A stretch of DNA of 64,000 bases from Punica granatum (Eukaryota > Streptophyta > Magnoliopsida > Myrtales > Lythraceae): the NCBI RefSeq assembly GCF_007655135.1, contig NC_045132.1:8308001-8372000 (forward strand), in the 5' to 3' direction. Below the pieces are notes generated by a model. The model was not told where the DNA came from. It searched no databases and saw only the letters and a list, made by a program, of their open reading frames with translations. Positions 39,877 through 53,152 of this stretch are shown piece after piece. A program made the position numbers and the translations under genes. The stretch's first letter is position 1; each line of letters opens with the position of its first letter.

Positions 39877-42800
39877 TCATCGCCGAGTTCCCCCTGACAT
39901 GCCTCTCTCTGCTATGTTGAAACTCTTTCTGAATTCTCGGGCACTCTGCACAAGCAATAAATCACAAGGTGATAACATTACCGAACTTACACAAGTCTAG
40001 GCTCAGCATAGCTAACATATGAAGCTTTTGGGAAACACAAGCATATGGTGAGATATTTTTCTAGCTCTTATGTATATAAGAATTAAACGTATGACAATCC
40101 ACTTCTGAGCACAAAATGTTGACAAGAGTCCGTTGCTCTGTAGAGAAAGGGACTGGTGAAAATGTTAACATTGAGCTCATCATCATTCCATCAGCTGAAC
40201 GGCCCTTGTAGACTGGACTCTCTGTCATGAAGTCCAATTATGCTCCACTTGACTTTAGATAATGGTATTATGAGTCAAAAGTGCAGGGTGGATATAGTCA
40301 ACTAGGTAAACAAGTTTGTTCTAATTATGCAACTGACTTCAGAGAGGACCATAAGAGTGCCCAACTGAAGACCATCAAATACACACGCACCAAGTAAAGA
40401 GGGTGACACTTTTGCCCTTTGTTGGGATGTAGTTCCAGTTATTGAGCTAGAGAAATAGCTAAGGAGCAACTATAAGGCATGCCTCTATTCTAGTGCATAA
40501 GAAGCTGGCCTGGTTATTTCCATATTAACAATGTCGAGCATAGTGATGAATAGTCATCAAACACAATAATTCATTTCTTAAGTACGAGCAATCCAAGTTT
40601 GTGGACAAAACAACAAGTGATCTACTAACCCAATATCCTCAGTCAAAAAACCAAGATGTTCAGTAGAAAGCAAACCCCAGAAATAATAGATGAGGAACAA
40701 TTGTCCTCTCCATGAGCTTCTTTTAGGTTAAGATATAGAGGTGAAAGAGTGAAATGCTTGCTCACATGCCTTTACCATAAGAAGAATCTGAGCTTATGCG
40801 GTTTAAGCTCTTTAATTCTCAACTATAAATGTAGTCAAATAAAGCAAATAATTCCTAACAAACTGTTGAACTAGGTTGTAAAGTGGCATACTTGAATAGC
40901 AGCCCTACCAGTGGGCCCGGCCAGTCAAGCTGCCTAACGGTAAAGGACTCTTACTTTAATCCGTAGATAGCAGAAGTTGCAAGTGTCTCTTTTCAGATTA
41001 AATTGCTGAAGTCATTTTGTTAAGAATCAAGTAATTATGTCTATCAGGAAAACTGACTAGATCAACGTTCTTATGAGTCACTATGCAAAATTTCTGAGAA
41101 CTAAGGGTCGAAGCATGTTAGATGAATATTATGTGACGACCATATTAAAAATCGATATTATTATGACAGTGATGACCAAAACTAAATCAGGAGGAAAGGA
41201 GGGCTTGAACCAGATGCAATACCAGAAAAACATGTTATTCAGACAGCTACAGCAATCAGAATAACATCAAGCAATAGCATAATCCTGTAAGAATTCTCTA
41301 GGACACTGGAAATCTCAGAGGATTTGACAATTTATTGTCATACCCCACAGAAGGATATATGACCCAGGACCAGCCATAAATTTCAAAAGAACATATCACA
41401 GGTGGTTTCCTAGTAAACAGGAACTTTTTGATTAATTGAGTTTTGAATAGATTCTGGCATAAGTGACTTGCCTATTTAGTATGATTTTGTCCTAGGTCTT
41501 GTCTCCAAGTATTGCTCCTCCTCCAGTGCTTAATAATGGAGGTGATAAGTAGTCCATGCGTTCAACTGCTGGCTTCTTTACCCCATCTTTTATTCTTATT
41601 TACACATTTCTTCCTTCCACTTTCTTGAATTGTGGCAACTTTTACTTAAATTAGTATACCAAAGAAGTGCTTAGAATTTATTTTTTGAAACATACAGAAT
41701 AATATCTGAAATATGATCAAGCTTTCCTTTTTTCTTTTTACTTTTCTTTTTGGCCATAAGTAGCATTAATTCTACATACACCCTGAAATTTTAAGTGAGA
41801 GTTTCCATAGATTAGTTGAAATATATAACTCATCATTTCTTCTTCATTAATTCAAATTTATTGGAGCAAATCTCTTCAGGGAGGAAGTTTCTCCCTCATA
41901 TTGTACATCCCAGTACAATTGTCAGTTAACTACATTAAATTCTTGCACTTCTTCACCTTCTGAAAGTTCATAGTCCTAGACACACGTGTTTACTACTAAA
42001 AACATTCCTAACAAATTTTACAGGACAGTATCCTGACACCATAGCGACATCTAAAATTCTTTCAGCTATGAATAGGATCTGGATTTTCCTGGGAAGAGAC
42101 AAGATACAGAACACTAATTTGTTTTTCTAATAAGCTTTTTAAAGAACTTCCTAAATCTCATCCCGGTAGAATCTGATCCATGAGATTCGACTCAAACTGA
42201 TGCAGTATGAAGACAAGCACTGAACCTGGATACCTCGTTATCATCTGATTGGTAGATTCAGTAGCAACGCCATTCTCCATCACCCTCCATTATTTCATCT
42301 TAATACATCAGTAAGGAGGGCACATCATGGCAAACATAAACAAAGATCTCTTTTGTGACCGAATACTAGGAAAAAGAATTCCAGCGCAATTTTTTAAATG
42401 CTAAAATTATAGATAGTCAACTTCAAAGTTCGGATTGTAACTTCCTGGATAAGGTAAGAGTGACATATTCTAAAAGAATCCCTTGGAAACTAAAAGAATT
42501 AAATCTTGTGGCTCTTAGACAGGAAGCTAAGAGCCAAGCCAAGCCAAGCTACACTGAGTATTATTATCAACACGTGAGAGGAAAAGACAGAAAGAAGACA
42601 GCAGCTGCCCGTCATGAATATGTAAGACGGAAAGGAAGCATGAATTGTTGTTTTACAGGTCACATGCACTAATTTTTCAATATACCTAAAGCAGCCACAT
42701 AGTGGAAGCAGGTATTGATTCTTTCTCACATAATATTTTAGCAAGTTTTACATGGGCCAACTTCTCTTCACGAGATGCGATCAATTATCACATTCTCATG

Positions 42801-43857
42801 GTTTGATGAATGATCCCAGAGTGGAATAAGACTTGTTCACTACCGCGGAATATAACAATCCAGTGCACTCTCACCATATTGTTCAGCAAAGCCAGCATGT
42901 ATATAGCATGATTCTTGATGCCATTACAACAGTGAAGAGCCAAATCTCTACAAATGAACTTGAAAATTCTTATCATTTCAATACTGAACCATATGATATT
43001 GAAGCCTATTTTAATCAAACACTTGAAACTCTACAAAATGTCAGACCTATACGAAGATTGTGTAAGCCAACTATGCTAATAGGTGAATGGAAAAGCCAGT
43101 TACTGAATAAGAAGTCAAGAACCATTAGGTATAGTCAAAAGAGAAACAGTGATTAGGGATGGATACCAACCGTGGTCTGGACGGGAGGGGGATGGACTAT
43201 AATAGACCGCAACGACATCTTTGCAATCTCAGAGGTAGCGGCCTCTCTAATGCCGGGGACCTCGCTGGTCATATCCTCAAATGCAGCCTCGAACGCCTCA
43301 CGCCAAAATTGAGCAAGCCTGACTTGACGGCTGCTAGTGTACACATCCCACATGTGCTTTACCATCTCCTCCCTGTCCTCCATTTCCTATTCACACAACA
43401 TTCAGCCCCTTCCTTTAGCGCAAATCGCAGTACATGACAGGACATCACATTCGAGGGATGATTCAAAGCCAATAATGGCTTCAATTGGCCAAATAAATGA
43501 GATTTGAGCTACTCATAGAAGCAGGCTTTCATGGACAAATCAGTCATGCTCCATAATTATGTAACAGAAGACGGGAGGTTAAGACAGAATTGACAATAGA
43601 GCAAGCGAAGCACTCACAAGGACGTCAATGTCGTCGTGAACAAGAATGTCAAGGTCGTCGTACATGGGGTCCAGGTTGCCGGCAGACCACCGGAGGGAGA
43701 CGGTGCCGGTGAACATCGACCAGCAGGCTAGAAGCAGGATGGCCGCCAAGGCCCAGAACTTGTACCGGCCTCTGCCGAACAGGCTCGAATCTGGGGCCTC
43801 CTTCTTCGAGCTCAGCCCGGAAGACGCCGTCGTCGGCAGGGGGCCGTCGTCGTCCAT
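39877..43857 (-). CDS. DUF1195-family membrane protein
   Basis: This plant-specific protein has unknown function. Exon 1 (43618-43857) encodes MDDDGPLPTTASSG..., an FGRGRYKFWALAAILLLACWSMFTGTVSLRW membrane anchor region (about residues 28-56) and an acidic tail. Exon 2 (43171-43386) encodes EMEDREEMVKHMWDVYTSS followed by a helical, acidic region ending HPPPVQTT. Both match my recollection of the family closely, and both introns are GT-AG at phase 0. Exon 3 (39877-39945) is a less certain choice: it reads SAREFRKSFNIAERGMSGG then TRR and stop after a TTGTGCAG acceptor. It is in phase and of suitable character, but it lies 3.2 kb away. The resulting protein is 174 aa with one transmembrane segment. 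An alternative 3' exon could exist inside the long intron. Confidence 0.75.
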
Positions 43858-45690
43858 CCCGATCGATCGGCCGATTCCGGATCTCCTGTTCTAGTGAATG
43901 CGATCTGAGTGGGGAATGGACTGACTGCGGGCTCGAAGAAGAGGAAGAGGAAGACGGAGAGGGAGAGGGATCTAGTGAGTGTGTGAGAGGATTCCCTCGC
44001 CGCAAGAGATGCCAACGTTTGATTGATTGATTGTGAAGGGAAATCTGCTTTGAGGTTCTTCGATTCTTGACAATGGGCGTCGCGGGAAATGACGCGTGAG
44101 GGCAAGTTTGTCACATTTCGAGGAAGAGGGTGATGCTCCACATTCTCATCCTACTTATGTTCGATTTCCATTTATTTAATTAATAATAATAATAATAATA
44201 ATAGTTATTATTATTATAATAATAATAATTATTATTTATGTATTGTTTATTTATAATAATGTTATATATAGTTTTTTTATGATATATGGATCCGAGTAAA
44301 CGGGTGATACTCAGATCCCTTACCAATATGGATCGGTTCACATGACAATGGTACGAATATGCTGCGGCTAATATGAGAATCAGGATCAAAATGCAGTCTA
44401 ACATGCCCCATGATCATGCCATTCAATCGTCGGATTTACTCCTTCAACCTTATCCTAAAATGTTCAGTTGATTGCTACTCTCAGTTACTTGATTCGATCT
44501 AGCGTCATTCTCATGCACATGACTGAGAGAGTTTGAGCTGTTCTTTATGTTGTTCAAACCAAAACAATCAATAAGTTTGAGGTCAATCCATTCGAAAATT
44601 TTGAATGCTTATTTGCAATCTAATATCAAAATAACACATATAATATGTAATTGGAATAGTCCCGATACAAAAAAAAATCCAATTATATAAATTTTAGAAA
44701 AGAAATGCAATACCAACCAAAGCAAAGTACATGACAAAATCAAAAAATTAAAATATAAACACATGTTATCTATATTACAAACAGAAGAAAGAAGGTAGTT
44801 GGAGTGACTTTTCTTATTCTAAATTACCATTATAAAATAATTTAATGAATTGAGAGCCACTAAATCATATAAATTAGAGGATAGTTTAATCATTTTGGAT
44901 CTTTCTTAACTACCAATACCAATTAACCCACTTCTCTTACTCTCTCAATCCCCCTATTTCTTTCTACTCTTCTCCTTAATATATCAAAGTGATTATTTTT
45001 CTCTTTTTGGCTATAAGGTAACTAATTTAGCCTTGAAGATTTGAATGGATTCATCATAATTAAAGATTCTCCTAAACACCCACATACATCAAATATAATT
45101 TGATTGAAAGAGCAAATCAACTTATGTCCAAGTTTTAATAGATAATATAGAAGCAATAAATTCTAAAGTCTACGTATTTGTCATTGCCAATGCCCCCTAA
45201 AAGTTTTTGAATCATTCTTAAAGTCTAGGTAGATGGGTATTTTGTTTGTAACTAGATTTTGACCACCTTTAGCAAGAAAAATGATGGCATTAAGAGATAT
45301 AGAATTCAAACTCAAACTCTTCTCTTTCGTATACTCTTGCTTCTTACAAGTTTACTAAAAGGTTATCAAATTTTCGCTTTCCTAATAGTAGCTTGCGTTT
45401 GAAGAGTATTAGGTTGGACATGTGAATGTGATTATGAGTTAATAAATTTATTTTCTATAATCTCCACGTCTCTTGATTCGACAATTACATTTGTTCCTAA
45501 ATCCATTAGTCAATACGTTTTCGAACTTTTCGGATGACCCACAATAATGCTTCTTGGAACACTCAGTGATAATCCTATATTATAGGATAATTCAGGTTTT
45601 GTTTTCTCCTCTCCATAATTCATATCGAGCCTCTTTCTATCATTTTTTTCTCTTATCCAAATAAAATCCTAAGATTGTGCTCCACTTGAT
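43858..45690. other. DUF1195 promoter region and AT-rich intergenic DNA
   Basis: The segment 43858-44100 is GC-rich and includes the probable 5' UTR of the DUF1195 gene. The sequence 44178-44240 is an (AAT)/(ATT) triplet tract that generates artificial Tyr/Asn-rich frames. The rest is AT-rich with no recognisable gene. Confidence 0.45.
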
Positions 45691-45699
45691 GAAAATCGA

Positions 45700-46870
45700 T
45701 TTGCATCACCACTAGCCTTCATGCTCAACTCCATGTCATGTGTGCGCATTGCTAGCTCCTTGAACGTATGCAGCTTAATTCCTTGTAGAATGTAGCAAAC
45801 CCCAATGCGTTCCTTGTACGCACATATTGAAGGCCGATTCTTCACTCAAATGATCTTTGCAGTTAAGGCTCAAGTTCTTCCATCGTTATATGAAGTCTAT
45901 GACAACATCATACTCACTGTTCTTCTTGTGTTGTAGAACCTACCTAGAAACTCTTGCTCCAACTGCTCCCAACTATCAATAGATTTGAGTTATAGATGAG
46001 TGCACCAATCAAATGCATTTCCTTTCAAAGATCAAACAAATTGTTTGAAGAGTAGAACCTTTTTAGTTCTAACAACTGTCTAGGATTTCTTTCCCATCAA
46101 ACTATTGGAACTTTGGTGGCTAATAGTTCGCTGGCATCCTCATGAGCTCGATCCTTTGGGTGTAGGGCTTTTCATATGTCACCACAGATGAACTGCTTGC
46201 TTCCACTTGACCTTTTAAGGCTTCTCTAATGATTTCTTGCAATTTGTTTGCAAGAATAGACTCGTTAGCAGCAACTTGAATTGTTTTTGCTAGGGTTGAC
46301 ACCCTTAGAGCAGCAGTAGCAGTTATAAATGCTTTAGCAGTCTCAGGTACTAGTTCTCGACCTGGAATTGTTGCAGGTGCTCTTAGGTCAGTGGCAACAA
46401 CTTTTGGAATCTCCCCATTGTCTCGGAGTGTTGATATCACTGCTCAATTATCCCATACTATCAAGTTTGTTCATCCGCAATGTTGTTTGGGGTATATCAT
46501 TTTTGTATGGTCTTCATGAGAGTTTTGAGCGATCAATTGAGCTCAAGACTTGTTCCTCCAATGATGTTGCATTCATCACTATTACATGCATGATTCCTGA
46601 GTTAAAGCTGCATTTTGAAATTGGAGTTAACCCCCAGGAGGTGGTCCATCAGAAATCTCAGAGATAACCAAATCAGTCCCATCAGCCAGAGTTGTTTCCT
46701 TCATCTGAACATAGTTGGGATCAATATTCAGCAAGAACTCTATGTTCCCACCTTGTTGAACTGCAGCTCTGGCCTTATTACTCGTCATTGGCCCTTTTGT
46801 ATTGGGTGTTTCAAGTTGAATCAGCAGTGTTTTGCTTTCCCTCTGTGTTAAATCCTTTTCTTGCAAAGAG
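45700..46870 (-). pseudogene. Ty3/gypsy gag-like fragment, heavily decayed
   Basis: On the minus strand, translated pieces resemble plant gypsy gag proteins: a leader frame (46627-46866), a helical segment with ANKLQEIIREALKGQVEA (46120-46440) ending RIELMRMPANY, then across stops and frameshifts GNAFDWCTHL and SIDSWEQLEQEFLGRFYNT (about 45940-46040). Further on, HLSEESAFNMCVQG is readable near 45830. Multiple stops and gaps rule out function. I found no protease, reverse transcriptase or integrase downstream. Confidence 0.65.
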
Positions 46871-47632
46871 AGATAGGAGGTAGAGACTATCCCACCGCGA
46901 ACACTAGAAATTTGTAAACAACAAATTTTGAGCGGAAAGAAAGGAAATTTACATGAGAAAATTCAATTGATTAAATTTAATGGGTTACAATCTCTAATTT
47001 GACTCCCGTAAACACAAGGACAAATCTTTTGATTCTCTTCGCTTATCCTAAATGCTATTGAGAGGGTCCCCAGGACTTTAATCTCAAAACTCCGCGATTT
47101 AGGCCTCAATTTACTGACTATGAATATAATGGATCTTCGGGCTTCCAGCTTGTTCAGAGATTTTCCTTTAAATATGAATACTTTTAAGAATTGTTGGGGC
47201 GTGTGTGCTTGATCCGATCAACCGTGAAGTTCGTCGCGATCTTCGGACTTTCAACTGCCATTCTTCATGTTCTTTGCATTCTTCACATTCTTCAAGTTCT
47301 TCCTTGGAATGCAAAATGTTCTTGAAATCTAAAGGCGTTTGATCTCCTAACATTCCTTTAACTTGTAGAGCACTCATTCTTCTCCCCATGTCTCTCCACA
47401 GCTTTTGCTCTCCAAAATGTCCTAAATGAAGAGTGAGGGGTCTGGAGGAAGAAGCATTCAATCCTCGTGCTTGCGTCCTATTGGTCGATCCAAAATTTCT
47501 TGCTTAATTTGGATTATCAATGTTATTTATATGATGACATTTCCAAGCTTTGTAGGAATATTCTTCTTGTTGTCCAAGATTACTATACATGACTTCCTGA
47601 CTTATTTGCTTTCCATGTATACTTATTGCTTG
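46871..47632 (-). repeat. Probable LTR or leader of the decayed gypsy element
   Basis: This lies immediately upstream (minus sense) of the gag remnant. It has no gene-like content beyond a 97-codon frame at 47168-47461 without recognisable domains. Its position suggests leader or LTR sequence of the same element, but I could not define LTR ends. Confidence 0.3.
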
Positions 47633-47635
47633 TTT

Positions 47636-47855
47636 GGTTTCAAAGTAGGATTTTAAAATCATACTTTAACTTAATTCTACCCACAACAAAACAAAATAAT
47701 TTATACAAAATCAAAGGGTGGGCCCATTTATATTACTTTTTTTCACAACAAAACAAAATAACTCATACAAAGTCAAAAGATGGACCCCATTTATACCACT
47801 CTTTTTCAAAATCAAAATCTCATTTTAAAATCTTACTTTGAAACCAAACGCAGCA
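47636..47855. mobile_element. PIF/Harbinger-type MITE, copy 2 (220 bp) with internal duplication
   Basis: The left end is TTGCTTGTTTGGTTTC and the right end reversed is TGCTGCGTTTGGTTTC. The flanks are TTA on both sides (47633-47635 and 47856-47858). It matches the MITE at 10770 but is longer because a ~63-bp block is present twice: 'ACAACAAAACAAAATAA' through a CCCATTTATA segment and a poly-T run. The second copy is closer to the block in the 10770 element. Confidence 0.78.
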
Positions 47856-47858
47856 TTA

Positions 47859-49379
47859 AATTCTGACAAATTTTATATGCAATATAATACTATCCATTAT
47901 TTTATATAAAAATATTCTTTTTATTACTTGAACAAATAATTTTTTCTAGTAATAATAATTATTCCTTTATTGATTATTAATAAAGATCGAGGTGGCATTT
48001 CGTAATATGTCAAAAAAAATTTAGCGGTCTACACCAAGACTCATCTTAAACACATAATTCACTTAATGAGAATTTAACGCCCATGTGTAACCTCAAATAC
48101 GGTAGCATACCTTCTCCGAGTCTTTGTGGAAGTGGCAATAAGAATCGAGCTTATCCACTCAAACTCCGCCTATCTTCAAGATCAATCATCACCTTCGGCA
48201 CCCTCAATCGGTCTGCGGATCTTCTCCGCCGGTTCCTTTTCCTCTCAGCCGCTGGCCGCTGATTTCCTTCTTGCAATCTCCTCCTTGCCTGCGAGCAGCC
48301 CAAGCTTTTTGTTCCTCCAGCTCTGATCCTTTCTGCCTCAAAAAAAGGAAGGAAAAAAAGGGGACCTTCTTGTTATCTCAATCTCCCTCTCTCCATTCGT
48401 GTAGCTGTCATCCTCAAATCTTCCCCACTAATTTCCTTTCCGGCATCTCCGTTCCCTTATACAAGTCGTATAACCAGCAATGAGATTTTTGGTCATCTTT
48501 AGAATTGAAATTTAATGAAGAAAAGAAATTAAAATTGTAATCGGTTTTATTTTTCATCAGAAAGGGAAATGAAATCTCTTTAGAAACTTGACAGATTTAG
48601 GAAAAATTTTAAGACCTCTTGTTTGAAAGTGAGAGAATGATATACCCCAATTAGTAGCAGGTTCTTTTCCTTCCCTTTTTTTTGGGTAGATTTCTTTCCT
48701 TTTTATTTGATTCCGAATTTCATTAAAAAATTCTATTTTATTTCCTTTTCTGGCTTTCTTTTTTATTCATCCCGAATTTTCTTATTTTTTATCATTCTTT
48801 TTGCTTTTTTTAATTGTTTTCCCAATGCACAATAGGAAATGGTCTCGGGTAAATCAATGGGTAGAAAAACACATATAAATCGAAATAAGATCATTTAAAA
48901 AGGGTTTTCAATACAAACATGCCTTTTCTGAATTACCTTTTTACAAACAAATACGAACAAAAATAATTGAAAGCATACATATAGAGATACACAATTACAA
49001 ATGAAACGAATAAAAATGATACTAGAAAACAAGCCCGCGCTAGGGCGGACTTTTAAAATACAAAAATGGACCGTATTATGAGCTAATCAAGATAGATATT
49101 ATTTTCTGTTGTTATGTTAATGTTATTAATAAAATTGAAATATAAAATTAATTGCCCTACATATAGTACTATTTCTAACTTAATATTCTGAAAAATTATA
49201 TTTAAATCATATTCCCACAAAAAATGCAAAAAAGAAGAAGAAGAAAAAATAAAATAATAAAGAAAAGGAGAACGTGGGAGAATCCTTATCGAGAGAGTGG
49301 GCGAGAAAGAGAGGCAAGAGGCTAAGGGAGTAGGGGGTAAAGTGCAAAACCTAAAAATTGAAAAACTGACCCCACCGTG
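47859..49379. other. Intergenic region, no gene recognised
   Basis: Pyrimidine-rich sequence at 48120-48480 holds open frames (48126-48326 and 48271-48483) that look like UTR or low-complexity translation. The remainder is AT-rich. A possible Helitron-like terminus occurs near 49021. Confidence 0.35.
49020..49060 (-). mobile_element. Possible Helitron-like 3' terminus
   Basis: Read on the minus strand the sequence is ...CGCCCTAGCGCGGGCTTG then TTTTCTAG followed by T. A GC-rich hairpin-capable stretch about 10 nt before CTAG is the usual Helitron 3' signature. The stem is imperfect and the other end was not found, so this is weak. Confidence 0.3.
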
Positions 49380-49676
49380 TTGTGTTTGGTTTTAGAGTTG
49401 AGTAATGTTGAGTTTAGTTTTAATTAGTTTGTAATTATCGTGTTATTGAATTATGAGAAAAAATGTGAAAAAATAATGAATAATTGAAAGAAATTAATGA
49501 TTGTGTTGTTGAATTGTGAAAAAAGTAATGTTGAGAGAATTTAGTATTAAAAATTGAATTGAATGGTTAAAAAAATTGAAGAAAAAAAAAGAAAAATAAT
49601 AATTGTGTTGTTGAATTGAAGATAAGTGGAGTTAAGTGGAGTAGAGTTAAAATTGTGTTGTAAAACCAAACGGGCA
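49380..49676. mobile_element. Tourist-like MITE family B, copy 2 (inverted relative to copy 1)
   Basis: This starts TTGTGTTTGGTTTTAGAGTT and ends TTGTGTTGTAAAACCAAACG. It is the reverse complement of 25702-25990 with scattered substitutions, including the blocks TGATTGTGTTGTTGAATTG and GATAAGTGGAGTTAAGTGG. It has no coding capacity. Target duplications could not be confirmed. Confidence 0.6.
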
Positions 49677-49858
49677 AATAATTTGTAGAACCGATTTTTG
49701 GATCCTTAAAAGAATATTGGGTGGCTTTACTGATTCTTCGATTTGCAATTACTTGTTCCCTTGCTGATGATGATGATGTTGATGCAGCGTTGGAGAAAAA
49801 GTTTCAATTTTTAGTTGGGAAGGGAGGGAGAGTGCTATTGTGTTAGTTGTTCTATATA

Positions 49859-49883
49859 TGGATGGATGGATGGATGGATGGAT
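49859..49883. repeat. (GGAT)n microsatellite
   Basis: About six GGAT units upstream of the first Myb-like pseudogene. Confidence 0.8.
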
Positions 49884-49942
49884 GAATAGATAGGTAGATC
49901 CATACATTGGCAATTATACATTGCCCTTAGGCCTCAGAAGCG

Positions 49943-51197
49943 TTGAAGTTCGATTGTCACATAGGTAAGAAGTTGGATGCGAAGAAAGGGAAGACAAGTG
50001 ATGTAATCGTGAAGGATGGAAGCAATCGGCCCGATTTTGGATATTCTGATGTTAAGGGAAGGGATGGTGTCGATTTAAGTGGGCATGGGAGAAAAAAGAG
50101 GAACAAAAATCATGAGAGCGGCGGGGTTGCTCATGAGACTGCTTCTGCTGGTAATATTTATGAGAATGTGGAGGAGGATGTCGATGCTGAAAGTAAGAGG
50201 GAGAGAATGAAGGAGAGGAAACTGGAGGGAGGTAATGAACGAGAGGGGGCACTTGAGAGGCCTCAGAAGAAGGACAAGAAGAGGAGCTGCGAGATACTGA
50301 GGCTGGAGTTGGGCTTGATATTGTCCCACTAACTGGTGAGGATTCTGAGGATGGGGTGAGAGAGAAGAAATATGAGAAGGTGAACTCTGCCTGTGAGGAT
50401 AATACTGATGTAAGAACTAAATCTGAAGGGGTCAAAAGCAAGAAAAAGAAGAAACACAAGCAGAACTTGGGGGAAGGGCGGGGAAGCAAAATCATCGAAA
50501 ATGGTGAAAACATGAAGGAAGACATGAAACAAGGCTAAGATGAAAATACAACTGATCAGCTTGATTCAGGGAATGGGGACAATCATGAGGAGAGTAAGAA
50601 GATGGAGAAGGAGAAGGGGAAGGAGAAGGAGAAGGAGAAGAAGGGGAAGAAGAACAAGGAAGACATGCCCGCGAAAGAATCATCTCAGAAAGAGCGGTTT
50701 GCTGATAATGTGGAGATTTTTCCTTCCTCTGACGGTCCAAGTGAAGGAAATGCCAGAGGAAAAGATCAACTGGTATGGGGCAAGCGATTCTCACAGGAAG
50801 AAGATGCGTTAATCAAGGAGGCCCTTTACAGGTTTCTAGAGGATCATGGACTGGGTGAAGAAGGTCTGGGGATGGTTCTACACTGCAGAGAGAATGCTGG
50901 AACTAGGCACTGTTAGAAGCAAATAGGGGCTGCATTAACATGTAGGCAATAAGAGTATATCATCGAGCGCATATATTGTTTGAGAGGAGTGAAACTCGTT
51001 CATGGACTGATGAAGAGCGCGAATTCATTAGGAAATTCCATGAAGCTCATGGATTAGACTGGAAAACCCTGGCTGAGGCTTTTAGGAAGCACAGGATTCA
51101 TGTTAAAGACACATGGCAGAGGATAAGATTGCCCGACTGGAAGAAGGGGCCTTGGACACGAGAGGAGTACCGAACTCTATTCAATCTTGTGAACATA
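49943..51197 (+). pseudogene. Myb-like gene, copy 1 (Pol I termination factor-like), broken
   Basis: The protein that can be followed is lysine-rich at the start (repeated KKKKK, KEKEKEKKGKK), then has RFADNVEIFP, GKRFSQEEDALIKEALYRFL and a Myb/SANT segment RSWTDEEREFIRKFHEAHGL...DTWQRIRLPDWKKG, followed by a second Myb start WTREEYRTLFNLVN. This order matches plant Myb proteins annotated as RNA polymerase I termination factor or cyclin-D-binding Myb-like. It has no ATG at the head of the frame, a frameshift near 50330, stops at 50536 (TAA) and 50914 (TAG where Trp is expected), and another break near 50940-50975. It ends abruptly at 51197, where the LTR-type sequence begins inside the codons for the second Myb repeat. 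Confidence 0.7.
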
Positions 51198-52808
51198 TGT
51201 CAGCACCCCATTTTGGCTCACTCATTCAAATTACATTATCAGCAATGATCCAAGCTATGACTTGAGCAGAGTACAGAAAAACGGCTCAACAGAGCGGAAA
51301 ATCACTATTCATCCTCAAGTCGGCAAAATTAAGCAAATGACATGTGGATATGACAGAAGGACTCCAGGGGTCATCAAGAAGCAACAGAGTGACTAGAGAG
51401 CTCAACAATGTCCGAAACCGGCATTTTTAGAGTTTACACGAACATGCCTATTTTCCGATAGTTCGCTCGACCGTCGGAAGATAGCCAATATTGGACTTCA
51501 AAAAATCCACTCCAATGCCAAACAGATGAAAAGTGTCCCCAAAGGCGTTTTGCAAATCATCTGTTCTATACAGAACAACTTTCTGTATACAGACAACTTT
51601 TCAGTGAAAGTCCAAAAATGCCGGTTTCTCGGAGAAAAGTTAATTCCAAATATCAGATGCGGCCATGCCCCACAATCATACAGAGCACGAGCAGTGCTTC
51701 AGATTGTCTTTTGGAAGCCATACAGACACCCTGAATGACTTCCGAACGACAAAACGGGCATACCTCTCTTCGGAAGAGCATAACCGGAGACTGGTCTGAT
51801 GGAATTACGGCAAACGAAGTTCACACTACATTGCCCTGAAAACTCCAGCGGACATTCGCAATTGAGCAAAACAGGCAGCAAAACCCTTCACGGTTTCCCG
51901 AGTAACCTCTGAGGAGCACAAAAGGCCATTTTCAGTGAAAATCCATACCCGGAGGTCCTCTTTGGGGAAACTTGACGCCGGATGCTTACCTTACACAATG
52001 CTAGCCTTCTCAAGGCTCAATGTGGAATCGTCGGAATGAATCACACAACTCATCTAAACCCCTCGAGCAGTGCTTTAAGGGTCTCAGATGCACTTTTCAT
52101 ATCCTTAGAGGCCCAATCTCGGCAAACAGAGGTCATAGTGATCTCTGGATCGCTCAAGAAACTCAGAAAGCAATCTGAGAAATCCAGTTTTGGCCTCCTA
52201 GGACATCTCCGGCTCCATATTTGCATTTACCGGCTTAAGGGACTAGTGCCTATGTAATTTGACAATTTATGTCAAAATGACCGACGTGGGATGCAGATAC
52301 AAGATATACTGTTAGAAGTGGGTAACCTCGCTCTGAATGCATAAAAGGAGCAAAATCGGCTTCCGAGCCTCATACAGACATTTGGCAATTCCTCACGGAA
52401 AATGCCAATCTCGGACTCATTAAATCTGTTTCCTCGCGTATATCGATAATTCAACATTCGGTTCGAACCACGAGCCTCGAATGCGCGATCAATCGAGACC
52501 CGAGCTTTTTCCCGATTTCTCCTCTTCGGTTGTGGGACCCACGGGCTACCCAAGATGAGTCACCCTTTGCACTAGAAGCTTCTTCTTCTTCTTCAATGCA
52601 AGAAGCCAACTTGCTCTCTCTTAGCCAAAATATCTTGGAGAGGTTGAAGACAACACTCAATGCTCATCAATGCTCATAAATGCTCTTGGATCATCTTCAT
52701 CAAGAACACTTGGTCCAGATTCATCCTCATCCTCATTAGGCAAACTGAAATTTGCTAATGGGAGGCTTAAGTGTGCTTGCTTTTGCTTAATTGCCCATTA
52801 GCTTTGCC

Positions 52809-52816
52809 TATAAATA
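52809..52816 (+). promoter_or_regulatory. Candidate LTR TATA box
   Basis: TATAAATA sits in 'GCTTTGCCTATAAATAGCCC' about 1.6 kb into the LTR, where a U3/R boundary could lie. The context (GC-flanked TATA followed by a CTCT-rich leader) is typical of a strong plant core promoter. Confidence 0.55.
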
Positions 52817-53152
52817 GCCCCAAAGTGATTAAGTTAATCACTTTTCCTCTTGCGCACTCTCTCCAAGCTTTCTCCCTCAAGAAAAGCTCTCAACTCCATA
52901 GCCAAAACCAGCAAGCTTCAACACTTCAAAACCAAGAGAGAAAAACCGAAGAAAACCCTAAGAAAGCTTTGAGGTTCTTAAGTCGGAAGCCGATGTTCAT
53001 CATCCCGACTTAAGTTCAAAATTTCTCAAACTCCATGGACCACATGTTTTGGACCCAAGGAGTTCATTTATGAACTTAGATTTTTGGTTTGAAGTCATTT
53101 GCTCATCATTTCAGGTTGATTTCCTCATTTCGAGTGAAGATCGTGCTCTCGG

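Noticed and set aside
44180..44404. Tyr/Asn-rich minus-strand frame
   Set aside because: It is the translation of an AAT/ATT triplet tract.
50052..50525. 157-codon Ser/Pro-rich minus-strand frame
   Set aside because: It is the antisense of the lysine-rich part of the first Myb-like pseudogene.
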